56,333 nucleotides of DNA, from contig JAAYJQ010000025.1 in the NCBI GenBank assembly GCA_012522855.1, positions 1 through 56,333 of the forward strand. The letters are read 5' to 3'. This document shows positions 45,339 through 56,081 of the stretch, in pieces; position 1 is the stretch's first letter; each line of letters starts with the position of its first letter. The stretch comes from Bacteroidales bacterium (GTDB lineage Bacteria; Bacteroidota; Bacteroidia; Bacteroidales; UBA932). The notes below the pieces were generated by a model. That model had not been told where the DNA came from and ran no database searches. It saw only the letters and a list, made by a program, of their open reading frames with translations. Made by a program: the position numbers and the translations under genes.

Positions 45339-48300
45339 ATCCAACATATTCAAGCGGCTGATCGCAGCCTGTTTCGCGCTGATTGTCTGCGCGATAGCGT
45401 TCGCGCAGGACGACTTCCTCAAGCAATGCGTCAACCTGACGGTCCAACCCGTCCCGCCGCCGTACACCAACCGTCTGGAGGATTATTTTTCCAAGTCGGG
45501 AAAGATCGGCGGAACGATGTTGATCAACTTGAACATCCAGGAATATGCCGCCAGGTCTCTCGACTTCTACGTCCACGTGTCGATCACCAACATTGAAACG
45601 GAGCAGGGCATCGGGACGAAGGGCGGGTTTCGGCCGAGCCGCCCTCGCAATGTGATTCTGGCCGGGCTCCCGAAGACGGTGCCGCTGCAGTTCAGCGACC
45701 TGCAGGAGGCGATGAGCGAACCGAATCTGGAATACCGCTACTTGACAAAAGAACAGGTCCAGCGAAACGGACTGCCGGCGGGAACTTACCGGATCTTCAT
45801 GAAACTGTTCGTCAAACTGTCGAATTCGAACAACTACCAAGAGGTGAACACCTACGCCAGTCCTCCGTTCACCATCGTTGGTATCCAGCCCGTCATCAAC
45901 CAGACCGTGCAGGTGCTTCCGCCGTACACGAAAAAACTGATGGACTATTTCTCCGCTTCCAAGGTGCGCAGCACAATCACCGTCATGCAGTATCCTTCGG
46001 ACGACGCGACACTGCATCTGTATGCCCGGATCCGGAAAACCGACCAGTCCATCACGATCGCGAGCGACAGTTACGCATCGGTCAGCATCAAAAAAACGGG
46101 AGGGGTATTCCCCCCGTACACGCTGACCCAAGCCGATATCAATGAAGTGTTCCGCTACCCCGTCGCGGAAGGGATCGCAATGGAAGAGCTGCAGCGGACC
46201 GGACTGCCGGACGGCAGCTACGAACTCTGCTTCGACATACGTACCCCGGATGGCCTCGCGTTGGGATCCTTCTGCAGCCCGCCCTTCCTCGTCAGCGAAC
46301 TGATTCCGGAAGCGGGGCTGGAGATCGAACCACCGATCATCATCCAGCCGTATGACGGCAGCGAACTGCTGCCTGAGCAGGCCGGGACTCTCCAGTTCAC
46401 CTGGACCCGGCCCCCGGGATCCCCTCCCGAGACCCAGTACAGGTTGAAGATGATCGAACTGATCAATCCCAGGACCAATTACCGCGACATGCTTCGCAAC
46501 AATACCTATCCGACGTTCTTCGAGACCATGGTAGGCTCCGTTCCGACCTACCTGTACACCGCGGCGAATCCCGCGCTGAACAAGGATCGGTATTACGCGT
46601 TCGTGGTGCAGGCAGTCAGCCCTATCGGCACCGCGCCCGCCAACTTCAAGAACGACGGCTACAGCGAACCGTCCCTGTTCTCCTTCCAAAAAGACAAATC
46701 GGTCATTCCCGGGGATATCGTCTCCGACGTACCGCCCAGGGATCCAATCCCGCCTTCGGAAGAGGGTCTCATCATCTTTGTTCCGGACTGCCCGGACTGC
46801 AACCAGGGTCAGAACGACCTGCCCTTCACGCTGCCGACCGCCGGCACGACTTATCAGTTGCTGGGGAACACGCTGAACCCGAATCTAGCCTTTGCCGGCC
46901 CGAATGCCGGCACCTCGGCAAGCGCGACAACGGTCTCCGTGAATATTCCCGCGGACGCCGTGGCGGTGAACAATGCCAAGAACTTCTTCCTTCGTTGGGA
47001 AGACAAGAGCAGGGCCCTCGCCAAGCTCCAGCCGCAGCCGGGCGAAGGAATCGTCTACCGGCTGCAGGTCCGCGATGCCTCCAACAACCGGGTCGTCTGG
47101 ACACGGGATGTCTGGAACAGCAACTCCTATGAACAAACACAGGAAGGCCTCCCCTTCCGGGACGGCGCCAGATACCTGCTGCACATCGACGCCCTGCGGG
47201 GCACGGTGGCGCAGACAGGCTTCAATATCCTGCTCGACAAGACAGGTAAGCCGGAGACCATCGCTTCCTCCTGCAACTGCGCCTTCACCTTCATGAAGCT
47301 GCCGGACATTCCCGACCTGGAGGAATATACCGTCAAGGGTAAACTCTCATACAAGTTCGAGCATCATCCCGAAAAATACCCGCTGACGACCACCACGGCC
47401 ACGCTGACGCGGTACACCACGCCTGCGGAGGGGGGAGGAGCCTGGTATGCCACGCCCAAGGACGACCGGCATGCCGTGCCGATCCAGATCAACGACGACG
47501 GCACCTTCGAGGTGACCGTCCACGCCTATCCTGACAACGGCCTGATCTCTGCCGATCCCTCGATCATTACCATGAAGCCGGTCGACCTGCGCGAATTCTT
47601 CAACCTCGAACTCAACTCGCCCTACTACCGTCCGTTCGGCACAACTCCCGAACCGCCCACGGTCGTCAAACTGACCGGCAAGGTCATCGACCTGGGCGAG
47701 ATCACCTTCAACGTTTGGAGCTACACCCTCGAAGTGGAAGTGTCGAAGGGCTACAGCAAGTACGGCGGCGATGTGACCGGTACGTACCGCGAGCTCACGC
47801 CGCAAGATGTCACAGGCTACGTGAGCCGGCTGATGTTCGGCCTCGAAGGCTTCGAGGATGTCCCCTACTACGAGGGGGACATCCCTGCGAACGAGCCGAA
47901 ATCCCAATACGGAAAAGGCCGCATCACGGACGGCAAGGTGGAGATCAAAAAGGGCGACGACGGGAAGGATCACACCTTCGTCACCTTCGACCGGTTGATC
48001 TGCAATTTCCAGAGCAACGACCGGTATCTCATCGACATTTCCCAGGAACTGGAGGTGGACGGAAAGAAGAAAAAATACGAGATCAATGAATTCCGGGGGG
48101 TCGAAGGCTTCCAATACCGTCCCGACAGCAAGGAACTGATCCTCGCGAGGGCGCTGAACAAGTCCAACTTCCTGGTGAAGGAGAAGGCGACGCTGATCGA
48201 CGACACTCCGCCGCGTTCTTCCGTGAAGGGAAGGCTGGTCTTCGCCGATCCGAGCGTGAACCGGAACCAGACGCAGCCTCTGGCGAACACCGACATCGCC

Positions 48301-51300
48301 CTGGTGGTAACCTATCTGATCCTGGACGACCAGGGGCACAGCACGGTGATGGATCCCAATCACCTCATGCAAGACAAGACCAACAAGGCCGTTCAAGCGG
48401 GCGGTGCCGCCGGACAGGATCAGGATAAAGCCTTTCAAGAGTTCTCCGAAGGAATCAATGACCGGAACATGGTACTGGCCACGACCCGTACGGATGCGGA
48501 CGGAAATTTTGAATTCAAGGACTTTGCCAACATCGATTCCGTGTACACCGAACAGTTCAAGAAAATGGTTCAGACTGCCGGAGGAGAGTTTTATTACCTG
48601 TTCAACGCTGACGGCCGCCTCAAGCGCACCGTTCGCGTCGTCGTCAACAACTCAGAGAAGCGGTCCTGGCTGAATCCGAACCGGGACATCGATGTGCAGC
48701 CCAACACCAGTGTGGACGTAAGTACACTCGTTGCCTACCTCGACACCTACAAACTCCGGGTGAAGCCGGTCGGGGATCCTACCGACAAGTTCACCGTTCC
48801 GGACAAAAAGGGTAAAATCTTGAAAGACGTGTTCGTCAACATCCAGCGGGATCCGATCTATCAGGGAGAACCCGCGGAGAGAACCGACCAAGAAGACTAC
48901 GTAAAGAACGAGAACGGGCCGGTCTTCTCCGTCCCCAGACATCGGATCAACCAGAAAGGATATCTGGGCGTGAATGAAGATGTGGCCACAAGAATGTTCA
49001 ATGAACTGAAAATCCGCGCGTTCACGAAGGATACCGTGGGCGAGCAGGCCTGCTATTCATATGGCTTCGGATACCCGCGCGATTATTATGAAAAACGCGC
49101 ATTGTACAAACGCTACTGGCCGGAAGAGCGATTGAATCAGGTTTACTCAAAGGCCGAACCTTCTTTGTTCAAGAGCCAGAACGATTCCTACCTCTTCGTG
49201 GATGACTACAGGGATGTGACCTATGATCTAATCATCGCGATGAAGCCCAAAAAGCCCATCATTTCCGGCCGGGTGCTGGATGCCGAAAACATGAGCCGGT
49301 CGGTTGAGAGAGGACAGGTGATCCTGAGAACGGCCAAGATGAGTTATTACGCAAACTATGATGCTAGTAATGAACCTTTCACAATAACTGAAGCCGGCTT
49401 CACCTGGGAACGGGAAGTTTCGGAAGCGAAGGGAAACGGTTACTTTTCCTTCGGCGATTTGATTCCGAACATCTTCATACCCGGTACGGCAGTGACGGAG
49501 CCGATCGAGGTCAATAGCCTGGCTGATTTGATTGGTAGCGGTCGCTACGGCCTCTGTCAAGGAAGCTCAGACTACCAGCTCTTCGTCAAGGCGAGAGGCT
49601 ACACGCTGGCGGAGTTCAAGCAAGAAGGGAAGGAGACCGTGAAGGATCCGGAGAGCAAGTGGTTCCCCGCCGAGCCTTTGAAGCCCAAGATGGGACAGCA
49701 GTTCCATTTCCCGATGATCCTGATGGGGCCGGACGGATGGATCACCGGCTGCGTGACCGACGAGGAGGGCAACGCGCTCGAGGCGCTGGCGAAAACCACC
49801 CGCAGCGTGCTCACAGAAACGATTGACGCGCCCCCTGGGAAAGCCTGCCCTCCCAAGGTAGTACAGCAAGTGTCCCTCGGCAACTCCTCAGGCCGCGGAA
49901 GGGGAAACACCGTCTCATTCATCGAAGCCAGAAGGAACTGGTTCAGAGTGCCCGCCCCGTCCACCTACAGCGACACCCTCTTCGTGATGCCGCGGAACAT
50001 TTCGAAATATTTCAGCGACACCCTCTTTATCCCCGCCATGCCCGAAGGAGGGTACGATGTGGGTACGGTCGAGCTGAAAGAGCGGAAGCACCGCATCCGC
50101 ATCGTAGCGATCCCGTACATAGAGAGTCCCACGCACCTGCCGCCCGGCATTCCCGGCTTGACGGTGAAGATCGAGGGCGCGGGCGAAGCGATAACGAACG
50201 AGGACGGAGTCGCTGAATTCAAATTCGTGAACAATGCGACGAATTTCCATTACGAAATCATTCCTCCCGAGGAATCCGACTACATCGCCATGGCCGGCGA
50301 GCTGACCAACCGCGACAGCAAGGAGATGGTCACGTACCGCATCATGCTCAAGAAAGGCGCCACGGTGAGCGGCCGGGTTACCACCGACGGGCAGCCCGTT
50401 CCGGGAGCGGATGTGTGGGTGTTCAACGGAAACGAGAAGCGGCAGGTCAAGGCGGACGGAGAAGGATACTACAAAATTCGCGGGATCAAGCCGGTCCGGA
50501 TCACGACAACCTCCGGAAGCACCCGGCGTGGCGGAGTTAGCACCCCCGTTTTGAGTATCAGCTTCGAGGCGACGATCCACTGCGGCCCGCCGGATGACAA
50601 TCCGGACTTCAGCAACCTGCGCGGGCTGGACAAGAATGCCACGTTCCAGACCGAGGACGGCACCGCGACTCTTGACTTCGAACTGGAGATATTCTACAAG
50701 GCGAACATCCGCTCGCTTCACGGCTTCGGGATCACGGTCACCGACATCAAGGAGGACGGCGGAGACAACTACCGAATCACCGGCAGCGTCCAGCTGGACA
50801 AGGTGCCGGGCAGCTTCGAAGCCCCGGACCGGATCGATCAGAACCCCCAGTTCAAAGACCTGAAAGTCAAGGCCAGCGCTGAAAAGGACGAGAAGGAGCG
50901 GCCCTATCTTGAAGCGGTCGGCGGGTCATACGGCATCGGTCTGAAGCAGATGGATGTTACGTTGAAAGCCGGCGGCGGACACGACTATTCCGTGGAACTG
51001 GGGAATGAAGGGGACGCCTTCCTGGAAGTGACCGGGGACGGCGTGACAGGAGGGTTCATCCACTCGAAAGCGCGCATCAAACCCAATTCGTTCAACTTTA
51101 CGGACGTGGATCTCGCATTTGACGAGAACCAGTTCTACCTCAGCGACGTTGCCGGCGGAGAATCCGCGGACGGCGTGACTTCGTTCAAGCGCTACCTCAA
51201 CCATCCGGAGACCGAAGAAGAAACCAAGAGCTTCCGGCTGCACGACCGGGAGGGAGGGCCGATGCAATTCCAGTTCATCGCGTTCGAAGCTACCTCTCCG

Positions 51301-53418
51301 CTGGAGGAGAGCCTCCTCGACACCGACGGCGTGATCACCCTCAAACCAGACGTATGGTTCATCAATCCGCTGCTCAAAAAGTTCCGGAACGACACCATCC
51401 GCCTGAATCTGCCGGAGATCAAGATGACGCCGAATGAGATCAACCGGGGAGGAGTCGAGGTAGATGAACTGAACATCGAATTCGAGAATTGGAAAATCGT
51501 AGCGAAGAACTGTACCGTCGACGCCTCCCGAGGCGGAATCGTGTCGAAGGATGTGCTGCTTCGCACCGGAACCCTGGATTTCCCAGCCAAGAACCTCCTG
51601 CTCAACAAGGAAGTGTTCCTCCTGAACGAATTCGAGATTGATCGGTTGCCACTGGGCAAGAATGTGGCCTTCATCGACATCGAGCCGGATTGTTCCTTCC
51701 AGTTCGGTGTAGATCCCAAATGCGGTATGGATCTTGAGGCGCATCTGATGATCAGCCTCGTCAATGACGGCGGGAAAAAGCCGGTAGGCGGCGTCAAGAA
51801 TCTTCCGGGATTCGGACAGGATCTCGTGTTCCAGTCCATCAAACTGACCAGCGACGGCGGACAGGTGATAGGATTCGCGCCCAACTGCGAGAAGATCCGG
51901 CTCTACGACGTAGTGGACTTCCTGCCGTATACCATCAATTCCCACGAGGACAGCTTCAATGTCGACGGCGCCATCGACTACGGCATTCCGCGCATTCCTA
52001 CGAACATCAACTACAAGCTGAACTTCACGAGGGGAAGATTTGGAAGAATCAACATGGAAATCGGAGGCAGTGATGTCAGCTTCAAGCAGGTGGGCACGTT
52101 CAATTCGTTGATGTCGCGCCAGGAAGACCTGCAGTCGATCACCGACGGACTGGTCGAGCTGCACGGGACCATACACGAGCCCGGGCATCTGGAACCCATT
52201 CGCGTCATCGTCTGGAAAAAGCGCACCGCGCCGAACCAGTATCGAATCTGGATGGAGCGTGAAAATCCCAAGAAGGCCCAGACGATCCGTCTGGGCGGAA
52301 CGGGCCCGGGAGAACCCGAGTTCCTGGTTGAGAAGGCTGACATGGTCATCCTCCCGGATATAAATGACTGGGATCTGCTACGGCTCAAGCTGGTGCCTTC
52401 CGATACCTACGGCGGCAACAGCGGACTGGGCACGAAACCGATGTATTTCGAACTGGGCGGAGAAATGCGGACGGACTTGACAGTCGATCCGGAGAATCAG
52501 CAGATCGCCCTTGTAGGAACCGACATTGACCCGGAGACCAATCAGCAGAGCGAGAGCGGACTGACCGGCTTCAAGTTCGTGTACGACTTCCCGACCCAGC
52601 AATTCCTGGGCAGCATGACCATCGTCGACCAGAACATCGGCGGGGTGAAGTTCGGAGGCGTGCTCGAAATGGCCATCGGAAAACCCGGCTTCTACTTTTC
52701 CTGCGCGGGAACGATGCAGACCTCTCCCTGGGGCAAGATCAATGCCGGTTTCCTGATCGGCTATTACGACCAACAGATCCCCACGCACATCTGGCAGAAT
52801 ATCATGCAGTATTCCGCCCGGAACGAGGTGCCCTGCAGCCTGACCGGAGACAATTTCCGGGGCTTCTATGCCCTCGGAGCCATCGGGGTTCCTTTCTTGA
52901 CCTTCGATTATTCATTTGACTTCGGTATCGCGAAGGGCGGGGTCAACATGAATGTGGCGGCGGAGGCCAGCGTCTACGCCAGTTTCCAGCCGGGACACAA
53001 CATCCTGGGAGCTTCTGCGATGGTCTATGCCAACGCGGAGGCCTATCTGGAGGCAATCACCTGTACTTCGATCGAAGCGAGCATCGCGGCGACCATCAAG
53101 GGAGAGACCACGATTCTGCTGAATCCACCCTACACGGCCAGCCTTGGTCTCTGCGGCGACATCCTCTTGAAAGGATGTTTGAAACAGGAAATTCCTTGGG
53201 TGGACGCCGAGGGATTCACGTGCGTTGCTCCTCCCGATTTCTTGCCGCACAAGATTGATTTTGAAGTGGCGCTGCACGCAGGCTTGACCGCTGCGATCGA
53301 TTTGAAGGGAGGCAGCGGACCTCGGGTCGACAACATCACCTACGGCACCGGATTGTGCACCGGAAAGATGGGTTGTTCCGTCGGTACCCAAAGCGAATCG
53401 AAGACAAGTTGCGATTGA
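45322..53418 (+). CDS. Giant TANFOR-domain surface protein
   Basis: About 2,698 residues. Start at the Met of MRSHSKSNIFKRLIAACF, which gives a signal peptide ending AIAFAQ; earlier Met codons in frame lie deeper in the barrel gene. Two TANFOR-like modules open the mature protein: one begins VNLTVQPVPPPYTNRLEDYF, the second TVQVLPPYTKKLMDYF followed by GLPDGSYELCFDIRTPDG and a domain around LQFTWTRPPGSPPETQYRLK. Several CnaB or carboxypeptidase-like modules follow (SVKGRLVFADP near residue 970; TVSGRVTTDGQPVPGADVWV near 1,680). The last part has long repeats of surface beta strands, then a Gly/Ala-rich segment and a Cys-containing tail ending TSCD. No T9SS-type CTD was recognised. It is probably a very large exported surface or adhesion protein. 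Confidence 0.85.
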   Translation: MRSHSKSNIFKRLIAACFALIVCAIAFAQDDFLKQCVNLTVQPVPPPYTNRLEDYFSKSGKIGGTMLINLNIQEYAARSLDFYVHVSITNIETEQGIGTKGGFRPSRPRNVILAGLPKTVPLQFSDLQEAMSEPNLEYRYLTKEQVQRNGLPAGTYRIFMKLFVKLSNSNNYQEVNTYASPPFTIVGIQPVINQTVQVLPPYTKKLMDYFSASKVRSTITVMQYPSDDATLHLYARIRKTDQSITIASDSYASVSIKKTGGVFPPYTLTQADINEVFRYPVAEGIAMEELQRTGLPDGSYELCFDIRTPDGLALGSFCSPPFLVSELIPEAGLEIEPPIIIQPYDGSELLPEQAGTLQFTWTRPPGSPPETQYRLKMIELINPRTNYRDMLRNNTYPTFFETMVGSVPTYLYTAANPALNKDRYYAFVVQAVSPIGTAPANFKNDGYSEPSLFSFQKDKSVIPGDIVSDVPPRDPIPPSEEGLIIFVPDCPDCNQGQNDLPFTLPTAGTTYQLLGNTLNPNLAFAGPNAGTSASATTVSVNIPADAVAVNNAKNFFLRWEDKSRALAKLQPQPGEGIVYRLQVRDASNNRVVWTRDVWNSNSYEQTQEGLPFRDGARYLLHIDALRGTVAQTGFNILLDKTGKPETIASSCNCAFTFMKLPDIPDLEEYTVKGKLSYKFEHHPEKYPLTTTTATLTRYTTPAEGGGAWYATPKDDRHAVPIQINDDGTFEVTVHAYPDNGLISADPSIITMKPVDLREFFNLELNSPYYRPFGTTPEPPTVVKLTGKVIDLGEITFNVWSYTLEVEVSKGYSKYGGDVTGTYRELTPQDVTGYVSRLMFGLEGFEDVPYYEGDIPANEPKSQYGKGRITDGKVEIKKGDDGKDHTFVTFDRLICNFQSNDRYLIDISQELEVDGKKKKYEINEFRGVEGFQYRPDSKELILARALNKSNFLVKEKATLIDDTPPRSSVKGRLVFADPSVNRNQTQPLANTDIALVVTYLILDDQGHSTVMDPNHLMQDKTNKAVQAGGAAGQDQDKAFQEFSEGINDRNMVLATTRTDADGNFEFKDFANIDSVYTEQFKKMVQTAGGEFYYLFNADGRLKRTVRVVVNNSEKRSWLNPNRDIDVQPNTSVDVSTLVAYLDTYKLRVKPVGDPTDKFTVPDKKGKILKDVFVNIQRDPIYQGEPAERTDQEDYVKNENGPVFSVPRHRINQKGYLGVNEDVATRMFNELKIRAFTKDTVGEQACYSYGFGYPRDYYEKRALYKRYWPEERLNQVYSKAEPSLFKSQNDSYLFVDDYRDVTYDLIIAMKPKKPIISGRVLDAENMSRSVERGQVILRTAKMSYYANYDASNEPFTITEAGFTWEREVSEAKGNGYFSFGDLIPNIFIPGTAVTEPIEVNSLADLIGSGRYGLCQGSSDYQLFVKARGYTLAEFKQEGKETVKDPESKWFPAEPLKPKMGQQFHFPMILMGPDGWITGCVTDEEGNALEALAKTTRSVLTETIDAPPGKACPPKVVQQVSLGNSSGRGRGNTVSFIEARRNWFRVPAPSTYSDTLFVMPRNISKYFSDTLFIPAMPEGGYDVGTVELKERKHRIRIVAIPYIESPTHLPPGIPGLTVKIEGAGEAITNEDGVAEFKFVNNATNFHYEIIPPEESDYIAMAGELTNRDSKEMVTYRIMLKKGATVSGRVTTDGQPVPGADVWVFNGNEKRQVKADGEGYYKIRGIKPVRITTTSGSTRRGGVSTPVLSISFEATIHCGPPDDNPDFSNLRGLDKNATFQTEDGTATLDFELEIFYKANIRSLHGFGITVTDIKEDGGDNYRITGSVQLDKVPGSFEAPDRIDQNPQFKDLKVKASAEKDEKERPYLEAVGGSYGIGLKQMDVTLKAGGGHDYSVELGNEGDAFLEVTGDGVTGGFIHSKARIKPNSFNFTDVDLAFDENQFYLSDVAGGESADGVTSFKRYLNHPETEEETKSFRLHDREGGPMQFQFIAFEATSPLEESLLDTDGVITLKPDVWFINPLLKKFRNDTIRLNLPEIKMTPNEINRGGVEVDELNIEFENWKIVAKNCTVDASRGGIVSKDVLLRTGTLDFPAKNLLLNKEVFLLNEFEIDRLPLGKNVAFIDIEPDCSFQFGVDPKCGMDLEAHLMISLVNDGGKKPVGGVKNLPGFGQDLVFQSIKLTSDGGQVIGFAPNCEKIRLYDVVDFLPYTINSHEDSFNVDGAIDYGIPRIPTNINYKLNFTRGRFGRINMEIGGSDVSFKQVGTFNSLMSRQEDLQSITDGLVELHGTIHEPGHLEPIRVIVWKKRTAPNQYRIWMERENPKKAQTIRLGGTGPGEPEFLVEKADMVILPDINDWDLLRLKLVPSDTYGGNSGLGTKPMYFELGGEMRTDLTVDPENQQIALVGTDIDPETNQQSESGLTGFKFVYDFPTQQFLGSMTIVDQNIGGVKFGGVLEMAIGKPGFYFSCAGTMQTSPWGKINAGFLIGYYDQQIPTHIWQNIMQYSARNEVPCSLTGDNFRGFYALGAIGVPFLTFDYSFDFGIAKGGVNMNVAAEASVYASFQPGHNILGASAMVYANAEAYLEAITCTSIEASIAATIKGETTILLNPPYTASLGLCGDILLKGCLKQEIPWVDAEGFTCVAPPDFLPHKIDFEVALHAGLTAAIDLKGGSGPRVDNITYGTGLCTGKMGCSVGTQSESKTSCD

Positions 53419-53455
53419 TGGATATTCTTAGGATAACAATGAAAACAAAGACGAT

Positions 53456-55435
53456 ATGAAAAAGTTGATCATCCTGCTGCTGGCCGCCCTTTCAGGCGCC
53501 GTCCTGCTGCAAGGACAGGAGCGATACCCCTTTGCCGTAGCGGGTCCCGACGGGATCTATGTGAACTGCGGCGATGAGATCCCCCGAGATTTCGCCTACC
53601 AGATTTTCCGGAGGGCTTCGGGAAGCCGGAACTGGGAGGAGCAGGCCCTCATCTCCGCCGAAACGCAGTTCGACCGCTTCTTCCGGAAGGTATGGGAGGC
53701 CTGCGCCCACAACCCGATCTACGATTTCCCAAAGGAGTCCGAGAAACTGCTGGTGTGGAAAATCCTCCACGGGCACGACAAAGCAAGCGAAATCCCCCTC
53801 TACGGCACGCTGCCGATGTACCAAGAAGCATTGGGCGTGACCTGGTACGACGAGGGCGCGGAGAAGGGAAGGCAATACGAATACAGAGTCGTGACCTTGA
53901 AAAACGGCCTTCCGCCTGTTGAAAAGACGACCCGTGCGGTGCGCTTCCCTCCGGCGGAGAAAAAAGACTACAAGATCTGGACAACCGGGCAGGATGCCCG
54001 TGAGGAGTATGTCCGCCTCGACTACACGATCACGGACCGACAGGACATGTACACGTCCAAGTTGCTCCGCAGTTATTACCTGCAGTCGGATTTCACGCCG
54101 GTCTCCGCGCACATCGGCTATGACGTGGACACGCACGGCCAACGGAAGGCTTTCGCCGTGGATACGACCGCCCTGTACCGCGGCATCATCCTGTACTGCT
54201 TGCAGCCCTACGACATCTACGGCAACCCCGGACAACCTTCCGACACCGTCCGGATCACCAACCTGATCAACAAGAGCGAGAGCGTTCTGGACGGGTTGTC
54301 GGCGGATCCGGCTGAAAACGGCATCCGGATCTCCTGGCAGCTCGTGAAGCCGGAGTTCCTCCGGAGCATCGACCTTTACAAAGGAATCGGCTACCGGGAC
54401 ACCATCGACTACAAGTACCTGCTCAGCATGTCGCCGAAGGACACGGTCTATCTGGACACCGATGTGGAGCCCGCGCAGATCTATTCCTACAAGCTCGTCA
54501 TCAACAATGCCTACGGGCAAAGCCCGCAGAGCATGCGGGTAGTGGGCTGGTACTACGGGAACCGGCCGGCGGAAACCCCGCTCGAGCTGGAAGCGGAAGT
54601 GGCTATGGACGTCGTAACCCTGCGCTGGAGGCGGCCGAGCGAAGACACGCAAGCCTATTACGTGCTGCGCGGCGAAGGCGATGCCTCGAATCTCCAGCAG
54701 ATCGGAGACGCCTTTGTCTCCGACAGTCTCATCGTTTCCTTCACGGATTCGGTCAAGAACGTACCGGGCAGGACGCTCGCCTACGCCGTCCGCGCGGAGA
54801 ACACGAGCCGCAACTTCAGTCCGCCGACGGATCCGGTCTTCGTCAATCCCCTGCGGGACATCCCCCTGAGCGTGCCGATAAACGTCGCGACCCGCTATGC
54901 GGACGGGCGCGTCTGGGTGACCTGGGACCAGGTGGACGAAACGGATGCGAACGTGATCGACTACCGGGTGGAACGGAGGATCCTTGCGCCTGAAGCGGAA
55001 GCGGAGTTCAAACCCGTTCCGACCTCCAAAATACTGCTCAACTACTACGAGGACGCCGACGTGAAGGAAGGCATAACCTATGAATACCGGGTCGTCTCCC
55101 TCGGGTCGCACAGTCAGGTCAGCGAACCCTCCATCCCTTCCGGCTGCCTCGTGCCGGCCGTACTCCCGATTTCCATCTCTTCGCTACAGGTGCACCAGAC
55201 CCAGGACGGCTACCGGCTCGCCTGGGAGAAGACGGGACAGGAGGACATCGCGAACTACAAGGTATACCGGGTGCAGGCGGGTCAGTCGCCCAAACTGCTG
55301 GCGACCCTGAAAACGGACGAAACCACTTGGTTCGACCCGATGAAACCGGACGGCGTGGTCTATCTCTATGCCGTGACCTGTCTCGGTACGAACGGGATAG
55401 AGAGCGAGATCGTCCGGTGGATGGGCGCGAATTGA
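53456..55435 (+). CDS. Secreted fibronectin type III repeat protein
   Basis: A 659-residue protein with a signal peptide (LLLAALSGAVLLQGQ). It has at least four FN3-like modules, each with an ISW, LRW or VTW strand and a late YEYRV or YSYKL-type strand: GIRISWQLVKPEFL near 282, VVTLRWRRPSED near 384, RVWVTWDQVDET near 485 and GYRLAWEKTGQED near 584. An N-terminal region of about 250 residues is less clear. It starts 38 bp after the giant gene and is probably displayed with it at the surface. Confidence 0.85.
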   Translation: MKKLIILLLAALSGAVLLQGQERYPFAVAGPDGIYVNCGDEIPRDFAYQIFRRASGSRNWEEQALISAETQFDRFFRKVWEACAHNPIYDFPKESEKLLVWKILHGHDKASEIPLYGTLPMYQEALGVTWYDEGAEKGRQYEYRVVTLKNGLPPVEKTTRAVRFPPAEKKDYKIWTTGQDAREEYVRLDYTITDRQDMYTSKLLRSYYLQSDFTPVSAHIGYDVDTHGQRKAFAVDTTALYRGIILYCLQPYDIYGNPGQPSDTVRITNLINKSESVLDGLSADPAENGIRISWQLVKPEFLRSIDLYKGIGYRDTIDYKYLLSMSPKDTVYLDTDVEPAQIYSYKLVINNAYGQSPQSMRVVGWYYGNRPAETPLELEAEVAMDVVTLRWRRPSEDTQAYYVLRGEGDASNLQQIGDAFVSDSLIVSFTDSVKNVPGRTLAYAVRAENTSRNFSPPTDPVFVNPLRDIPLSVPINVATRYADGRVWVTWDQVDETDANVIDYRVERRILAPEAEAEFKPVPTSKILLNYYEDADVKEGITYEYRVVSLGSHSQVSEPSIPSGCLVPAVLPISISSLQVHQTQDGYRLAWEKTGQEDIANYKVYRVQAGQSPKLLATLKTDETTWFDPMKPDGVVYLYAVTCLGTNGIESEIVRWMGAN

Positions 55436-55504
55436 CGGCGACAGGACGCGCTCCGAAAAAAGGTAAACCCACCATTGAGTATTATCAACAACAATTTCCA
55501 AAAC

Positions 55505-56041
55505 ATGAAAAACAAAATTTTGAAAATCGGCATGCTGGCCCTTGCGATCGTGGCCGTCACCTCCTGCCAACAGATACTCGAACAGGTGATAAGCAAAGAG
55601 ATCCCGATCAAAAACCAGTCGGTGACCTTCACGGTCGAGCCCGGAACCCGCGCCGACGAGGGTGAAGAAACGCTCTTCGACGGCGTGCTGGAAATAAATA
55701 TAGCGGAAGAAATAGAGAAGAAAGGGTTCTCGTTCGACAAAATCCTGTCACTCGCGCTCAAAACGGGCACGCTTGAACTGGTCACCCCTTCGAACTACAA
55801 CATGGACGGATTCCTGTCTGCGAAATTGTATTTCGACAACAAGAAGAATCTGGTGGCGACGGCCGAGAAAGTCGAGCACAACAAGGTGCTCTTCACCGTC
55901 GTCAACGTGAATCTGCTCGACAAGTTGAGAGACGACAGTCTGCACATCATCCTGACCGGGCAGCGCCCCCCGAAGAAGGTGATCCTCAAACTCATCATGG
56001 ACTACGCCGCGCGCGTCACCCTGATCAGCAGCGACACCTGA
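55505..56041 (+). CDS. Small lipoprotein
   Basis: A 178-residue protein. Start at MKNKILKIGMLALAIVAVTSC, giving a lipobox with Cys 21; a Met ten codons earlier lacks a good signal context. The mature part is beta-rich with QSVTFTVEPGTRADEGEE, then ILSLALKTGTLELVTPSNYN. It resembles the small accessory lipoproteins often found in surface operons, but I recognise no family. Fifth gene of the TANFOR operon. Confidence 0.75.
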   Translation: MKNKILKIGMLALAIVAVTSCQQILEQVISKEIPIKNQSVTFTVEPGTRADEGEETLFDGVLEINIAEEIEKKGFSFDKILSLALKTGTLELVTPSNYNMDGFLSAKLYFDNKKNLVATAEKVEHNKVLFTVVNVNLLDKLRDDSLHIILTGQRPPKKVILKLIMDYAARVTLISSDT

Positions 56042-56081
56042 CGGCAACGAATCAACGGACACAACATAAACAAATGAAAAT